NCBI GenBank assembly: GCA_016930085.1
Contig: JAFGHO010000025.1
Span: 1-64,000, forward strand
Direction: 5' to 3'
DNA: 64,000 bases
From: Spirochaetales bacterium
Lineage (GTDB): Bacteria > Spirochaetota > Spirochaetia > SZUA-6 > JAFGRV01
The position numbers were made by a program, and so were the translations under genes. This document shows positions 53,476 through 62,893 of this stretch, piece by piece (the stretch's first letter is position 1; each line of letters starts with the position of its first letter). The notes below the pieces were generated by a model. The model did not search any database. It saw nothing but the letters and a program-made list of their open reading frames with translations, and had not been told where the DNA came from.

Positions 53476-54398
53476 TGCGTGTCCCTCAACGATCTGCCGG
53501 TGTAGTGGAGGAAGACATCATCCAGAGAGGGTTTTTTCAATTCGATACTCTTGACGGGAAGGGTTTCGGGAAGACGCCGGATAATACCGATCAGGTCCTC
53601 CGTCCCTTTTGCCGCCCGGACCGTAAGCGTGAGTCCCCGTTTCATGAAGGGAACGGGAACCGCCTGTTTGATGACGGTCTCCTCCGTTTCATGTTCCAGG
53701 CCGATGATGATTTCGTTCTCGCCGAGGGTTTTTTTCAAGGCTTCGGGAGAACCGGAAGCGATCTTTTTCCCGCAGTCGATAATCAAAACACGGCCGCAAA
53801 GGTAATCGGCCTCACTCATCACATTGGTTGCGAGAAGAATCGTTTTTCCGGTGCCGGCCAGCATCCTTATATAGTCCCATATTTTGTGGGTTCCCTGAAC
53901 GTCGACACCGAGGGTCGGTTCGTCCATGAAGATGATTTCGGGGTCGTGAATCAGCGCCCTCCCGATCGCAAGCCGCCGTTTCATACCGCCCGAGTAGGTT
54001 TTGACCGGATCGTTTGCCCGCGCTTTCAGGTCGACGAGTTCGAGTATCTCCTGAATTCTGGCCCGGGCGCCTTTCAGTGACGGGAGATACAGCGAGGCCT
54101 GAAACTCGAGATTACAGCGGGCTGACAATTCGGGATAGTGGGGGCTTTCCTGCGGAACGAGACCGACGTTTCGCCTCATCGCCTTCCATTCTTTCTGCGG
54201 ATCGAGTCCCAGTACCCTGATCTCTCCCCTGTCGGGGGCCAGGAGTCCCATGATCTGTCTGATAATGGTCGTTTTCCCCGCCCCGTTGGGACCGAGGATG
54301 CCGAAAATCTCGCCCTTTTCCACGGAAAAGGAGAGGGCGTCCGTCGCCCTTTTGTCCCCGAAGCATTTCGTCACGTCGTGAAACCGTATGCTTTTCAT
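53472..54398 (-). CDS. ABC transporter ATP-binding protein
   Basis: 308 residues. Walker A G-P-N-G-A-G-K-T (36-43), Q-loop V-P-Q-E, signature Y-S-G-G-M-K-R-R (about 138), Walker B I-I-F-M-D-E-P-T, and a C-terminal regulatory extension (about 220-300) common in CcmA/DrrA-type exporters. AAGGAGGA before the ATG. First gene of a three-gene operon whose members overlap by 4 nt each. Confidence 0.94.
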   Translation of the reverse strand: MKSIRFHDVTKCFGDKRATDALSFSVEKGEIFGILGPNGAGKTTIIRQIMGLLAPDRGEIRVLGLDPQKEWKAMRRNVGLVPQESPHYPELSARCNLEFQASLYLPSLKGARARIQEILELVDLKARANDPVKTYSGGMKRRLAIGRALIHDPEIIFMDEPTLGVDVQGTHKIWDYIRMLAGTGKTILLATNVMSEADYLCGRVLIIDCGKKIASGSPEALKKTLGENEIIIGLEHETEETVIKQAVPVPFMKRGLTLTVRAAKGTEDLIGIIRRLPETLPVKSIELKKPSLDDVFLHYTGRSLRDTQ

Positions 54399-54505
54399 AT
54401 TCCTCCTTCCCGGTATAGACCGATATCGGTTTTATTGTCCCTTCGATCGGATTGCGCAAACCACGGATTCCGCACGTTCATTCCTCCCGCTGCCGATGCC
54501 GGGTG

Positions 54506-55429
54506 TTAACATGTGGTTTCGTCTTTCCTGAAAATCAGTATATGCTGATGGACGAGGCTGGGAATATAATCGTAGAGGTAGCCGTAGACGTGGAGACTGT
54601 TCGACACGTCATACCAGACGAGATTCGCCTTCGGAATGAAACCGATGGCCTCGAGCACCCGGGCCAGCTCGTACGGCAGAAAATGGTACCTGCCGGACCG
54701 GTACATCTCCCCGATAAAGACCGCGCAATACCCCTTGTCTTTCAACACGCGGTAGGCGGGCCGGAAGACGCGTTCCATTTCCGCAAGCCATTCCTCCTTG
54801 TTCTGGAGTTTGCCGTTGAACGAGGACAATTTCGACTGCCTGTTTTCTTTCGATTCCTCACCGGTCTTCTTGTATTTGCCTTTTGATTTTTCGAGTTTGT
54901 CCATATTCCAGTAGGGGACATCGGTGAGGATGAAATCGAATTCTTCGTCGAGCGCGGCGATGGCTTCCGCGCTGTCGCCGTGTATGGTCCGCTGCCGCCC
55001 GATTCCTTCCAGTTCGCAGACCTCATCGTAGATATCGATCCATTCCTTCGTGATTTCGATACCGAGAGCCTTCCTTCCCGCAATCGCGGCGCCGAGCAGG
55101 ACCCCTCCCACCCCCATGAAAGGATCGAGCACACTCTGTCCTTTTTTGGTGAACACCCTGATCAGGTCGGCGCAGAGGTCGGGGGGTTTCTGGCCCCCGT
55201 GTCTGCTTCGCAGTTTGTGTTGGCGGTTGGGGGGGTATTGTTTTGTAATCACGGACCGGGTCCAGAAGACCCATTCCTTCCCGGTCAGGTCGTTCAGACG
55301 GTTCTTGTCCGAATAAAATCCCCTGCTCTGTCCGTTCGGGTCGAACAATTCCGTTTTGTCGCTTCCGGATTTTTTTTTCGAACGGCGGGGAGGGCCTTCC
55401 ATGGGCAGTTCCTGTTCTTTCCAGTTCAC
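54506..55429 (-). CDS. DNA amino-methyltransferase
   Basis: 307 residues. Motif I D-P-F-M-G-V-G-G (102-109), upstream G-G-Q-K-P-P (ligand-binding region), motif IV D170-V-P-Y-W (a D-P-P-Y variant), then a target-recognition part (about 180-235) and a C-terminal strand. Probable N4-cytosine or N6-adenine methylase. Its start overlaps the D12-type methylase gene by 4 nt, so both act together. No restriction endonuclease gene is next to them. Confidence 0.8.
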   Translation of the reverse strand: MNWKEQELPMEGPPRRSKKKSGSDKTELFDPNGQSRGFYSDKNRLNDLTGKEWVFWTRSVITKQYPPNRQHKLRSRHGGQKPPDLCADLIRVFTKKGQSVLDPFMGVGGVLLGAAIAGRKALGIEITKEWIDIYDEVCELEGIGRQRTIHGDSAEAIAALDEEFDFILTDVPYWNMDKLEKSKGKYKKTGEESKENRQSKLSSFNGKLQNKEEWLAEMERVFRPAYRVLKDKGYCAVFIGEMYRSGRYHFLPYELARVLEAIGFIPKANLVWYDVSNSLHVYGYLYDYIPSLVHQHILIFRKDETTC

Positions 55430-56577
55430 GACCGCTTGCCTCCGGTTTCCGGGTTGCCCTTTCTTCCGGGTTTATATCGCAGAGATGTTTTGCAGTAAAA
55501 GAGTTTTTCCTTTATTCGCCGTTTTCCAGATACCCCGGCCCCGTTTCCGAAAATCGAATAGTCCCGTTCGACGCATTCGACACGTCCCCGTTCGGACATG
55601 ATGCCGCGGATCGTTTCCTCGGGGATAATTCCCTCGTTGTTGTAACTCAGGAAAATGTGTCCCGCATCTGTCTGCATGACAAGTTCCCGTAACGCCATCG
55701 CCGCCTCGTGCTTCCGGGAATACCTGCTTTTCAGCGAGGTCCGCTCGAATTTTTTCGTTTTGCCGAACACAGCCGGTTTTTTCCATTGTATTATGTTTTC
55801 GAGGAGGTGATAGTTGTCGATGTACTGGCGGGTGTTGTACGGCGGATCGAGGTAGAGGACATCGACCTTTATTTTTCGTATCAGGGTATTCGCGTCTTCG
55901 TTATGGACCCTGGCATTGCCCCGGAAAGAAAGAAGTAGCGGTTTCAAAACGATCCGTTTGTAAACGTTCGAGTCGACGAGGTGGCTGCCGGTATGGCTAT
56001 AGCTTTTTTTGCCCAGATGTTTCAAAAAAGCGTCGTACTGGCCTACCGTATTCGCGGCCTTGTCGATCGCGTAAAGAAGACTCGTTAAAAGGATATATTT
56101 CTCCTGTAATGTGCAACGGCCACGATTGAAAACGATCTCGATCTTCTCCCGTATCGCGTCGATGAGTCCCGCGTTTTCGTACGAGAAATAACTTCCCCCG
56201 AAATGTTCCCACACGTACCCTTCTTCCGGTTCGCTTTGGTTCAATTCATCAAGTAACCGGACGATGTTATCCATATCGACATTTTCCCGTGAACTTTGGA
56301 GAAACGCCGTGTTTGCGACATAGTTCGAATAGAGGAGGTCGTTTGCGATTACCGTTTCGGCCCGGTCCGCAAAGGCGTGGGCGACGACGCCGGTTCCGGC
56401 AAACACGTCGAAAAATGTCTTTATGGTTCCCGCCCTGTCGGATATCGTTTGGGTGATAAAGGGAAGCAGGCGATATTTGGAACCGATATATTTTCTGTTT
56501 TGTATCTCGAACTCCCTGCTTTTGGCATCGTCTGGGTTTTCCCGTACATGATGAAATAAATCCTGCTGCACATTCAT
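55426..56577 (-). CDS. D12-class N6-adenine DNA methyltransferase
   Basis: 383 residues from an ATG 9 nt after AAGGA. N-R-K-Y-I-G-S-K-Y (motif X), D-V-F-A-G-T-G (57-63, motif I) and L-D-P-P-Y-N (243-248, motif IV), with a helical recognition insert (about 100-225). Dam/M.FokI-like. Co-transcribed with a second methylase, as in systems that methylate the two strands of an asymmetric site separately. Confidence 0.88.
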   Translation of the reverse strand: MNVQQDLFHHVRENPDDAKSREFEIQNRKYIGSKYRLLPFITQTISDRAGTIKTFFDVFAGTGVVAHAFADRAETVIANDLLYSNYVANTAFLQSSRENVDMDNIVRLLDELNQSEPEEGYVWEHFGGSYFSYENAGLIDAIREKIEIVFNRGRCTLQEKYILLTSLLYAIDKAANTVGQYDAFLKHLGKKSYSHTGSHLVDSNVYKRIVLKPLLLSFRGNARVHNEDANTLIRKIKVDVLYLDPPYNTRQYIDNYHLLENIIQWKKPAVFGKTKKFERTSLKSRYSRKHEAAMALRELVMQTDAGHIFLSYNNEGIIPEETIRGIMSERGRVECVERDYSIFGNGAGVSGKRRIKEKLFYCKTSLRYKPGRKGNPETGGKRS

Positions 56578-56873
56578 GATCGTCTTCCTTGATCCTACAC
56601 GATTACATCCCGCATTGCAATAATGCAACGAAGGGGTTTCGTTCCTGCAATGCCGTCCGGATTGTTGTACGGAAAGAAATAATCCTTTCATGCCGCCCTG
56701 TTTTTCTGAATTTCAAAATGAATTCTTGCATTCTTTCATCTTCAACGAAACGCGTCCGGTTTCTGGAAATTAAATAAATGCTTTCCGTGTAAGTAATAAT
56801 GACGATTGTTCCGGTCTGGCATGCTTTTTGCAAAATAATGAACGAGAGAAAGAACAACAATGGAGAGACCGGA

Positions 56874-57623
56874 ATGATCGTATTTTTAAAATCAATCCTC
56901 GCGGATATCATCGAAGAAAAGGAACAGGGAGAAAAAGGCGAAACATCGGAAACCGGGAAACAAAAAACAACCTCGTTCATGATTATCGATGAACATCCGA
57001 TGACACGGCTTGGTCTTTCCGCCATTCTGGAAAATGAACCGGGCTTTTTCGTTGAAACTCAGGAAAGCGATCCGATGAACGCCCTCGGCAGGATCAATGA
57101 CGTGAAACCGGAATTTCTCGTCACCGAACTCGCCTTTCTGCATATGGACGGGTTGTCTTTCGTCAAAGTGGTTCGAAAAGCCTTTCCGCTTCTGCCGGTT
57201 CTGGTCTTTACCGTTTATGACGAATGTCTTTTTGCCCACAGGGCGCTCAAGGCGGGGGCGAACGGCTATGTGATGAAGAACGCGCCGGCCGGGACGATAA
57301 AGGCGGCGGTGAAGAGCATTTTAAACGGAAACATCTACTTCAGCGACCGGATAAAGTGCAGGGTAATCGAAGCAATGTCGGGAGTCGAAAAATATCCCGG
57401 ACAGCATGCCGTTGATCAGCTCAACGATCTCGAGTTTACCGCCTTCATGCTTCTTGGGAAAGGATACCGGCCCCGGCAGATCGCGCGAAAGCTGCGGCTT
57501 TCGGTCAACACGGTCGAAGGTTTCAGGGCAGGCATCAAAAACAAACTCATGTTTCAATCGAGCAGCGACCTGAGGCGATACGCCGTCGAATGGATTCACT
57601 GTCACCGCGATAATCTCACCTGA
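56874..57623 (+). CDS. NarL-type response regulator with Glu at the phospho-site
   Basis: 249 residues, ATG 8 nt after GGAG; an upstream extension is possible. Acidic N-terminal tail (about 10-33), receiver domain (about 34-150) and LuxR-type HTH (about 185-245; G-Y-R-P-R-Q-I-A-R-K-L-R-L-S-V-N-T-V-E). The acidic pair D39/E40, T113 and K135 are kept, but the phospho-acceptor aspartate is replaced by E85 (V-T-E-L-A). This may mimic the phosphorylated state. No partner kinase is adjacent. Confidence 0.85.
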   Translation: MIVFLKSILADIIEEKEQGEKGETSETGKQKTTSFMIIDEHPMTRLGLSAILENEPGFFVETQESDPMNALGRINDVKPEFLVTELAFLHMDGLSFVKVVRKAFPLLPVLVFTVYDECLFAHRALKAGANGYVMKNAPAGTIKAAVKSILNGNIYFSDRIKCRVIEAMSGVEKYPGQHAVDQLNDLEFTAFMLLGKGYRPRQIARKLRLSVNTVEGFRAGIKNKLMFQSSSDLRRYAVEWIHCHRDNLT

Positions 57624-57677
57624 GAGAATACGGGTTAATGGATTGCATTTTTCCGCGATTGATGCTTAACTGGACGC

Positions 57678-58970
57678 ATGAAACCCGCAGCCACAGAAAT
57701 ATATCATTCAAAAACCGATTATGAAGAAGCGCTCAAACGGCGCGCCGTCATGCCCGAAGGCTTTTCGGCTTCGACCGTTCCGATCCGCTTTTTCCCCGCA
57801 GAAAAGCCGGTCGGGAACCCGCTCCCCATGAACATGTCGCTGATCCTCGCGGACGAAAAAACGCCCTCTTTCGGCGCTGTTTTTACCCGGAACCGTTTTC
57901 CCGGCGCCCCTGTCGTCATCGGGAGAAAACGGTGCGGCAAGCCTTTCTGCCGCGGCATACTCATCAACAACAAAGTCTCCAATGTCTGCGCCCCGAAGGG
58001 GATCGAAAACGCCGAGACGCTTTGCGATGCGGCCGGCGGCATTCTCGGCATCGAAGGGTCGCTCCTCATCCCGTCATCCACGGGAATCATCGGTTGGCGT
58101 CTTCCCCTGAAGGAGATGAAAGAGGGGCTGCCCGGGCTGGCCGGGTCGCTTTCCCGGGATTCGCTTTTTCCCGTGGCCCGGGCGATCATGACCACCGACG
58201 CCTTCCCAAAGGCGCGGTCCGAAACGCTGGGTGAGGGGCGCATTACGGCGGTCGCGAAGGGGGCGGGGATGATCGAACCGAATATGGCCACCTTACTGGT
58301 CTTTATCCTCACCGATGTCGAAGTGGAACGGGAGGCGCTGAGGCGGATGCTTTCCGAGGTCGTGAGTGAGACCTTCAACATGATTTCCGTCGACGGGGAC
58401 CAGAGTACGAGCGATTCGGTCATTATCATGAGTTCGAACAAAAAGCCCTCACCGGGAAACGACGATTTCAGTAAGGCCCTTTTATCCGTCTGCGGTTCCC
58501 TCGCTGAAGATGTGGTCAGAAACGGTGAAGGGACATCGCATGTAATACGCGTCACGGTCAGGGGGATCGGAGATAAGGCAGAAGCCGCGGGAATCGGGAA
58601 GGCGGTGGTCAATTCGCCCCTTGTCAAAACGGCGGTCTTCGGGAACGACCCGAATGTGGGGAGAATCGTCGGCGCGGTCGGCGACCACCTCGGGAATCTC
58701 GGTATGGACGGGTATACGGCGAACCTCACGGTAAGCATGGGGGGGATCGTGATATTCGCCGCCGGTGAGTTTCAAATCGACCGGGAAAAGGAAAAGGCCT
58801 TGAGCGGGTATTTGAAGGAGGCGATGATCGATACGGCGGCCGGGTACCCGCCGCATAACGGAACTGTGGATATAGAACTCGGGTTCGGCAAGGACGGCCC
58901 GGTTACCGTCGTCACGGGATGCGACCTTTCATACGGGTATGTCCGGGAAAACGCCGATTACCGGTCATAG
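57678..58970 (+). CDS. argJ: Ornithine acetyltransferase ArgJ
   Basis: 430 residues. It transfers acetyl from N-acetylornithine to glutamate in the cyclic arginine pathway, and in bifunctional forms also makes N-acetylglutamate from acetyl-CoA. The autocleavage site is K-G-A-G-M-I-E-P-N-M-A-T205-L-L, with Thr205 becoming the N-terminal nucleophile of the beta chain. S-S-T-G-I-I-G (oxyanion region, about 133-139) and the conserved N-D-P-N-x-G-R-I are present. No other arg genes are adjacent. No clear Shine-Dalgarno. Confidence 0.95.
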   Translation: MKPAATEIYHSKTDYEEALKRRAVMPEGFSASTVPIRFFPAEKPVGNPLPMNMSLILADEKTPSFGAVFTRNRFPGAPVVIGRKRCGKPFCRGILINNKVSNVCAPKGIENAETLCDAAGGILGIEGSLLIPSSTGIIGWRLPLKEMKEGLPGLAGSLSRDSLFPVARAIMTTDAFPKARSETLGEGRITAVAKGAGMIEPNMATLLVFILTDVEVEREALRRMLSEVVSETFNMISVDGDQSTSDSVIIMSSNKKPSPGNDDFSKALLSVCGSLAEDVVRNGEGTSHVIRVTVRGIGDKAEAAGIGKAVVNSPLVKTAVFGNDPNVGRIVGAVGDHLGNLGMDGYTANLTVSMGGIVIFAAGEFQIDREKEKALSGYLKEAMIDTAAGYPPHNGTVDIELGFGKDGPVTVVTGCDLSYGYVRENADYRS

Positions 58971-58979
58971 GGGCCCGAT

Positions 58980-59822
58980 ATGAAATGGCTTCCCGCCATC
59001 ATCGGTCTTTTCATTTTTCTTTATGGGATCCTCTCCCTGTTCGTCTACTTTTACCAGGAAAAACTGATATTTTACCCGGAGAAACTTCCACGGGATTATG
59101 CCTTCCGCTTTTCGCACGCTTTTGTCGAACATTTTTTTGTCACGGATACCGGTACCGTTATCAATGCCCTTCATTTTCACCTCGAATTGCCGAAAGGGGT
59201 CGTTCTCTACTTTCACGGCAACATGGGAAGCCTCAGGACCTGGGGGGATGCTTCGCCGCCGTTTCTCGACCTCGGTTACGATGTCCTCGTTTTCGATTAC
59301 CGGGGGTACGGGAAGAGTACCGGGAATATCAGCGAGGAAGGATTGTATCATGACGCCCTCTTTCTGTATGACCGTCTTGCCGAACAATACGGTGAGGGGA
59401 GGATCGTGGTCTATGGAAGATCGATCGGTTCGGGGATCGCGGTCAACCTGTCCTCGCACAGGCACCCGGCCAAACTGGTCCTCGAAGCCCCGCTTTACAG
59501 CATGAAGGACCTCGTCAGGCGGCACTTCCCCTGGCTTCCCGTTTTCCTCCTCCGGTACCGCTTCCGTTCGGACCTTGCGATCGGGGAAACGGCATGCCCC
59601 GTTGCGATTTTTCACGGTACGGATGACGAGGTGATTCCGTATGAATCGGCCTTAAAGCTGGTAAAACACGCAAAACCGGGCGATCTCTTTTTCCCGATCG
59701 AAGGGGGGCGCCATAACGACCTCTCCCGCTTTCCCGGTTACCGGAATACCCTTGCGTGGATTTTGGGCGGAGAGGGAGATCCGCCTCCGGACGGGAGTGA
59801 AAGACCGCGGAACGCGGATTGA
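58980..59822 (+). CDS. Membrane-anchored alpha/beta hydrolase
   Basis: 280 residues. An N-terminal hydrophobic helix (about 4-25) and E-K-L-I-F-Y-P-E-K-L-P open the fold. Oxyanion loop F-H-G-N-M-G-S (about 78), nucleophile G-R-S-I-G-S-G (about 145), acid in G-T-D-D-E-V-I-P, histidine in G-G-R-H-N-D-L. Resembles the ABHD12/13/BEM46 group of esterases. It starts 9 nt after argJ. Confidence 0.85.
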   Translation: MKWLPAIIGLFIFLYGILSLFVYFYQEKLIFYPEKLPRDYAFRFSHAFVEHFFVTDTGTVINALHFHLELPKGVVLYFHGNMGSLRTWGDASPPFLDLGYDVLVFDYRGYGKSTGNISEEGLYHDALFLYDRLAEQYGEGRIVVYGRSIGSGIAVNLSSHRHPAKLVLEAPLYSMKDLVRRHFPWLPVFLLRYRFRSDLAIGETACPVAIFHGTDDEVIPYESALKLVKHAKPGDLFFPIEGGRHNDLSRFPGYRNTLAWILGGEGDPPPDGSERPRNAD

Positions 59823-59912
59823 AACCATGATGAATAATTCCGCACTTTTTTTCTTGTTATTTGACCGCGGGGGGCATACAATATAAGAGACGCGATGGAG
59901 GAGTGTAACAAT

Positions 59913-60392
59913 ATGGAATTGTTCGGCATTTTAAAAAACAACTCTATTTTCGGCGGACTGACCGATGACGAGATAAAAAGTATCGTCGCGATCTGCACGG
60001 AACAGAAATTCGAAAGCGGATCGGTTATTTTCGAGGAAAACTCGGAAGGTTCGGGAATGTATATCCTGGTAAAGGGGCAGGTGGACATCCAGATGAGTAT
60101 GGGCGCCGACGACGAACTCGCGACCGTCCATGTCATCCACGAGGGCGAGATTTTCGGCGAACTCACCCTCGTCGACAGGGCGACGCGTTCCGCCACCGCT
60201 AAAGCGGCCGGACCGGCACTCGCCTTTGTCCTCGACGCGGACAGATTCGACGGGTTGTGCGGGGAAAACAACCGTATCGGGCTTATCGTGATGAGAAACA
60301 TCGCCAGGATCGTGACCGCCCGCCTGCGGGAGACGAACATCAAGTACACCGAATCCCTAATATGGGAGCGCCTGGGATCGGACCCGGCGTGA
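59913..60392 (+). CDS. Cyclic-nucleotide-binding-domain protein
   Basis: About 159 residues; the ATG at 59913 follows GGAGGAG by 9 nt (an ATG at 59895 is also open). A single cNMP-binding beta-roll (about 10-125) with the phosphate-binding cassette F-G-E-L-T-L-V-D-R-A-T-R-S-A-T. A long C-terminal helix follows, but no DNA-binding HTH, so it is not a complete CRP. It probably modulates a partner protein; the HD phosphohydrolase gene follows 57 nt later. Confidence 0.85.
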   Translation: MELFGILKNNSIFGGLTDDEIKSIVAICTEQKFESGSVIFEENSEGSGMYILVKGQVDIQMSMGADDELATVHVIHEGEIFGELTLVDRATRSATAKAAGPALAFVLDADRFDGLCGENNRIGLIVMRNIARIVTARLRETNIKYTESLIWERLGSDPA

Positions 60393-60449
60393 ACGGAAGG
60401 TTGATCACGGTCCGCCGGAAAGACCGGCGGGGAAAAGGGGAGTGCTGCC

Positions 60450-61085
60450 GTGTTTGAGAGAAAACTGGACAAAAAGGAAGTCGAACTCATCCATACGATC
60501 AAGGACTTCATCGAACAGAAACATTCGGGGAGCGAGGGGCACGATTATTCCCATGTCCTCGAAGTGACGCGGTACTCCATCCAGATCGCGGAGCGCATAA
60601 CGGACAGGGTCGAACCCTTCACCCTTATCGCGGGCGCCCTGTTTCACGATATCGGCCGCGTAGACGCGGCGACCGGACGGCTTCACGGCCTGGTCGGGGG
60701 CGGTATCGCAGAGGAGTTTCTGAAAACGACCTGGGTCGACGGGGAAACGATAAAGAAGATATGCAGCATCGTGGTTCGCCACACTCCCACTTCCATGCTC
60801 CCGCCCATTACGATAGAAGAAAAGATCGTCTTCGACGCGGACGCCCTCGACCGGTTGGGGCTCATGGGGATGCTCCGCGGCATCATGGGAAAGGCGGGGT
60901 CGATAAAAGAAATCCTCGAAGACAGACTCGAAAAGCGGAAACAGGATTTCTCGAAGCTCCATTTCAATGAAAGCCGGGAACTGGGCCGGGCCCTCTACAA
61001 GGAAACCCTCATGCTCATCAAGCTTATCTCAAGCTCCCTCAAGCGGAGGATCATGAACATCGAGGACATCAACCTGCCGGTGTGA
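60450..61085 (+). CDS. HD-domain phosphohydrolase
   Basis: 211 residues from a GTG behind GGGGAG. HD residues: H31-D32-Y-S-H-V, H66-D67 in L-F-H-D-I-G-R, a late D in F-D-A-D-A-L-D-R. YedJ/uncharacterised HD type, acting on nucleotides or similar phosphoesters. Confidence 0.88.
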   Translation: MFERKLDKKEVELIHTIKDFIEQKHSGSEGHDYSHVLEVTRYSIQIAERITDRVEPFTLIAGALFHDIGRVDAATGRLHGLVGGGIAEEFLKTTWVDGETIKKICSIVVRHTPTSMLPPITIEEKIVFDADALDRLGLMGMLRGIMGKAGSIKEILEDRLEKRKQDFSKLHFNESRELGRALYKETLMLIKLISSSLKRRIMNIEDINLPV

Positions 61086-61094
61086 TGAAGTGCC

Positions 61095-61116
61095 TTCCGT
61101 GATTTCAGTAGTTTAC
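61095..61116 (+). repeat. Dispersed repeat copy A
   Basis: TTCCGTGATTTCAGTAGTTT-type sequence; it differs by one base from the copy at 62872-62893. Confidence 0.55.
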
Positions 61117-61156
61117 AATGCCGGATTTCATTTTTCCGTCTATTTCTATGGAATCC

Positions 61157-62617
61157 TTAATCTCCAACTGCAATTATTTCGGCTAAAGAAAGGTATTCGC
61201 TTCTGTTCGCTATCTGAATTTTTATATAGCGTGCCACCTTGTCATTTACCCAAAAACGAATATGCGTATTCGGATATCCGCTGATATACATAGTCTGAAC
61301 GCCAGATTGGGTAATCGTTCTTGCGGTATCGTTATACTGAAAAGAAGTCTCGGAAAAGAATATATAAAAACCGCATAATCGGGAAGTACAGCAATCCGTT
61401 CGATTATAGATATCGATAAAGCTGATTACCTTGCTTGCCTGAATATCAACGATCCACCACGGTTCATAGTCATACAATGTATGTGAAACGGAATTTGCAT
61501 AATAGTTGCCGTTTGCATTGAGATCGACGGCCAATCCCGGACCGGCGCTTGCATAGGTGCTGGATTGCCATGCCGGTTTCCTTAGAGACACATTTGCCAA
61601 CGATAATTGCGCGTTTCCGACTCCGGTAATCTCGTCGACCGTTCTCGTTCCGAATCGTACCGCCTGGCTGAAACTGCCTTCTATGGTGCGAAATCTGGTC
61701 GATCCCGTTATCCGGTTATCCGGGTTGTCTATCCAATGAACGAAGAGACAGCTGTGGCCGTCATTGCTCACGGCCAGATAATCTCCGCTTCGCGGTATAT
61801 AAATCCTGCCCATAATTTCATTTTTGTCATACAATCTCCCTCTTACATCGAAATAGTTTTTCATCGTCGCCACGCCGTTTGTTATGTTTCCCGTTGGAGT
61901 CGTCCATCCGGATTTTCTGAGACACCATGAAGCGAATTCGCTGCACCAGTTCTTGTAGGCGTATTTGTTTCCGTATTTACATCCATCGGTCTTTCCCAGT
62001 TCTGAAATAGCCCCATAGATCGCCGGATTTCTCCTGTGTATATACTCAACCTGACGCAACTTTGAGGCGAGTATCGAGTTGGTGAAATCGATTGTGGCCG
62101 TGCCCGGGGAATCGAGCCATGTCTGTACCTGAAAATCCAGAATAAGACAGTCCGAGTGATGCATACTTACTTCTTTAAGCAAAATTCCGTCAGTGGAAAC
62201 GGTTTCCAGACGCACCTTATCCCATTCGTCCTGGGGGAAATTCGCGGCCCAGGGAGATAGATCGTAATTCAGCCAGTAATTTCTGGGAAATTGCCTGTTT
62301 CCGTCGATTGACACCCCATTGAGGCGAATCCTCGCAGACGTACCGAAATTAATGTAAATATAATCGGCGTTACTTCCCGCATTTGTGGCGTCCGCTATTA
62401 GTATATAGAGATTATTAACGCCGACAACCGGGACCTCTTCATTACGGGTGTTTATTACAGGATCGAGTTCGATGATATTCCGATCTTCCGAATATGGATC
62501 ATCCGTTATCTCGTTTCCCACCCCTTCCGTTTCATCATCCAGCGAAGAGAACGTACAACTCATCATGGACAACACCAAAACCATAAAACAACCTACTATT
62601 TTCATCATAAATTTCAT
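61157..62617 (-). CDS. Lipoprotein with PLAT-like, CHAP-like and discoidin domains
   Basis: 486 residues, ATG behind AAAGGAG. Lipobox S-M-M-S-C21. Residues about 68-180 look like a PLAT/LH2-type beta-sandwich. About 195-320 form a CHAP-like papain-fold domain: C225 in W-C-S-E-F-A-S, H288 in G-H-S-C-L-F-V, E313. About 335-486 match an F5/8 type C (discoidin) domain: A-x-Q-S-S-T-Y-A, N-Y-Y-A-N-S-V, W-W-I-V-D-I-Q, R-Y-I-K-I-Q. The catalytic-like part parallels that of the LGFP lipoprotein at 4225. Probably binds surface glycans and cuts peptidoglycan or peptide cross-links; function inferred. Confidence 0.75.
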   Translation of the reverse strand: MKFMMKIVGCFMVLVLSMMSCTFSSLDDETEGVGNEITDDPYSEDRNIIELDPVINTRNEEVPVVGVNNLYILIADATNAGSNADYIYINFGTSARIRLNGVSIDGNRQFPRNYWLNYDLSPWAANFPQDEWDKVRLETVSTDGILLKEVSMHHSDCLILDFQVQTWLDSPGTATIDFTNSILASKLRQVEYIHRRNPAIYGAISELGKTDGCKYGNKYAYKNWCSEFASWCLRKSGWTTPTGNITNGVATMKNYFDVRGRLYDKNEIMGRIYIPRSGDYLAVSNDGHSCLFVHWIDNPDNRITGSTRFRTIEGSFSQAVRFGTRTVDEITGVGNAQLSLANVSLRKPAWQSSTYASAGPGLAVDLNANGNYYANSVSHTLYDYEPWWIVDIQASKVISFIDIYNRTDCCTSRLCGFYIFFSETSFQYNDTARTITQSGVQTMYISGYPNTHIRFWVNDKVARYIKIQIANRSEYLSLAEIIAVGD

Positions 62618-62801
62618 ATAATTCTCCTTTCAGAACCTTTTTGTATACTGTCTCAAATTGATTTATGACAGGTAAAATAATAATTCCGACAGGAATCATA
62701 TACTAAAATTGTCATCATGTCATCCATGCGGGTAGATTTGGACTAAATTTTTGTTTTTTTTATTTAGAAGTTTCTCGTTGATCCAATCCGGCCGGAATAA
62801 T

Positions 62802-62893
62802 GAAACCACGGAAATCACGGAAAGACACGGAAATGAATGTATTGTTATAGAATATTCTAAACTTCCGTTCATTCCGTGATTTCAGTGGTTTAC
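62802..62893. repeat. Inverted repeat pair (copies B and C)
   Basis: gaaaccacggaaatcacgg (62802-62820) and its near complement ttccgtgatttcagtgg (62872-62888) flank a short spacer that itself contains cacggaaatgaat / attccgtg pairs. A long imperfect hairpin. Confidence 0.6.

Noticed and set aside
57719-58738. 339-codon ORF antisense to argJ
   Set aside because: Low-complexity Ser/Pro/Thr-rich product typical of shadow frames; ArgJ on the other strand is unmistakable.
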